Assembly: GCA_028291125.1 (NCBI GenBank)
Contig: JAQGIN010000049.1
Span: 1-5,961, forward strand
Length of the DNA stretch: 5,961 nt
Direction: 5' to 3'
Source: Caulobacter sp.
Lineage (GTDB): Bacteria; Pseudomonadota; Alphaproteobacteria; Caulobacterales; Caulobacteraceae
In this document: positions 5,026-5,961 of the stretch, one piece after another
Numbering within the stretch: position 1 is the stretch's first letter
Layout: every line of letters begins with the position of its first letter
The notes under the pieces: generated by a model
The model's database searches: none
Told to the model about the DNA's origin: nothing
The model's input: the letters and a program-made list of their open reading frames with translations, nothing else
Position numbers and translations under genes: made by a program

Positions 5026-5961
5026 TCACGACAGCAACACCGCCGGCGAACAGGCGTGCCAGGACAGCCACACCGCCTCGCCGAGCTTGAAATCCTCCTG
5101 GTCCCAGCGGGTCAGGTTGGAGCGCAGCACCTTGATCCGCCGGCCGCCGGCGATCTCGACCTCGTAGGTCGAGGCCCCGCCCAGATAGACCTCGTGGCGG
5201 ATCGTCCCGGCCACGGCGTTGGAGCCCTGCGGGCAGTCGCCCATGTTCGGCGGCGGGCCGCCCTCGGGGCGCTTGTGCAGTTCGATCTTCTCCGGCCGCA
5301 GCGCCGCCCACACGGTGGCCCCGCGCGGGCCGGTGACGCCGTGGTCGAGGAAGATGTCGACCTCCAGATCGGGCGAGCGGATCACCGCGTGGCTGGGCTC
5401 GTCGACCGCCAGGGCCCCTTCGAACAGGTTCACCGAGCCGATGAAGTCGGCGACGAAGCGGCTGTTGGGAAATTCGTACAGGTCGCTGGGGCCGGCCACC
5501 TGCTGCAGCAGGCCGCGGTTCATCACCGCGCAGCGGGTGGCCAGGGCCAGGGCCTCGTCCTGGTCGTGGGTGACCATGATGAAGGTGATCCCGACCTTTT
5601 CCTGCAGCGTCGCCAGCTCGGTGCGCATCTGGTCGCGCAGCTTGGCGTCCAGCGCCGACAGCGGCTCGTCGAGCAGCAGCACCCGCGGGCGCTTGACCAG
5701 GGCGCGGGCCAAGGCGACGCGCTGGCGCTGGCCGCCCGACAGCTGATCGGGCTTGCGCTGGCCCAGACCGTCCAGCTTGACCAGGGCCAGGGCCGCCTCG
5801 ACCCGGCGGTCGCGCTCGACCTTCGACACCCGGTCGACCTTCAATCCGTAGGCGACATTGTCGGCCACGCTCATGTGCGGGAACACCGCGTAGGACTGGA
5901 ACACCATGTTCACCGGCCGCTTGTTGGGCGGCACGTGGCTGATGTCCTGGCCGTCGATGAG
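5026..5961 (-). CDS. potG: Putrescine/polyamine ABC transporter ATP-binding protein (PotG/PotA-type), N-terminus outside window
   Basis: The last 311 residues are visible and the open frame continues past the right edge. Residue numbers here count from that edge. Family members are about 360-380 residues, so roughly 60 are missing, including the Walker A loop. Visible ATPase motifs in order: Q-loop Q22 in VFQSYAVFPHM, signature LSGGQ at 74-78, Walker B VLLLDE at 94-99, D-loop SALD at 102-105, and switch H132 in VTHDQDEA. A C-terminal TOBE-type domain follows (IGSVNLFEG about 174-182, ALRPEKIEL about 220-228, then YLGGASTYEVEIAGG), which is typical of the polyamine and spermidine importers. 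The ending (GEAVWLSW...VLLS) resembles PotG more than PotA as I remember them. The protein would power inner-membrane uptake from the cytoplasmic side. The next gene downstream is spuC, not a permease, so the permease and binding-protein genes must lie upstream or elsewhere. Iron or sulfate importer ATPases are related alternatives made unlikely by the context. Confidence 0.88.
   Translation of the reverse strand, partial: LIDGQDISHVPPNKRPVNMVFQSYAVFPHMSVADNVAYGLKVDRVSKVERDRRVEAALALVKLDGLGQRKPDQLSGGQRQRVALARALVKRPRVLLLDEPLSALDAKLRDQMRTELATLQEKVGITFIMVTHDQDEALALATRCAVMNRGLLQQVAGPSDLYEFPNSRFVADFIGSVNLFEGALAVDEPSHAVIRSPDLEVDIFLDHGVTGPRGATVWAALRPEKIELHKRPEGGPPPNMGDCPQGSNAVAGTIRHEVYLGGASTYEVEIAGGRRIKVLRSNLTRWDQEDFKLGEAVWLSWHACSPAVLLS

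Overview
This high-GC window looks like an alphaproteobacterial chromosome. The style of the intergenic palindromes and the TPR protein at the left edge suggest Caulobacterales (Caulobacter or Phenylobacterium-like), but this is recollection and inference, not a database result. All five genes I can support lie on the minus strand, so transcription runs from high to low coordinates.

In order of transcription the window holds: (1) the 3' part of a PotG-type putrescine ABC transporter ATPase (5026-5961, cut by the window edge before its Walker A motif); (2) a class III PLP aminotransferase of the SpuC putrescine:pyruvate type (3484-4869); (3) a glutamine synthetase-fold gamma-glutamylputrescine synthetase, PuuA type (1974-3374); (4) an FAD-dependent amine oxidoreductase, PuuB type (570-1835); and (5) the N-terminal part of a TPR protein (1-386, cut by the window edge), probably unrelated to the pathway. 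Genes 1-4 make a coherent polyamine unit. The ATPase would energise putrescine uptake. Inside the cell putrescine could be deaminated directly by the aminotransferase, or first capped with glutamate by PuuA and then oxidised by PuuB. The later enzymes of the route (aldehyde dehydrogenase, gamma-glutamyl-GABA hydrolase, GABA transaminase) and the transporter permeases are not in the window.

The most distinctive non-coding feature is that all four gene junctions carry a palindromic element. Three are long composite inverted repeats (453-564, 1840-1967, 4905-5009). Each is built from two short hairpins per arm around a central spacer. The fourth junction has a single hairpin (3455-3481) resembling one sub-unit of the 1840-1967 element. 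The copy between puuA and puuB fills nearly the whole gap, and its last hairpin contains the Shine-Dalgarno sequence of puuB. No gap exceeds about 185 bases, and I see no RNA gene, CRISPR array, insertion sequence or origin. I do not see a wholly new biological system here. The second-look items are the repeats at the junctions and their possible effect on expression.
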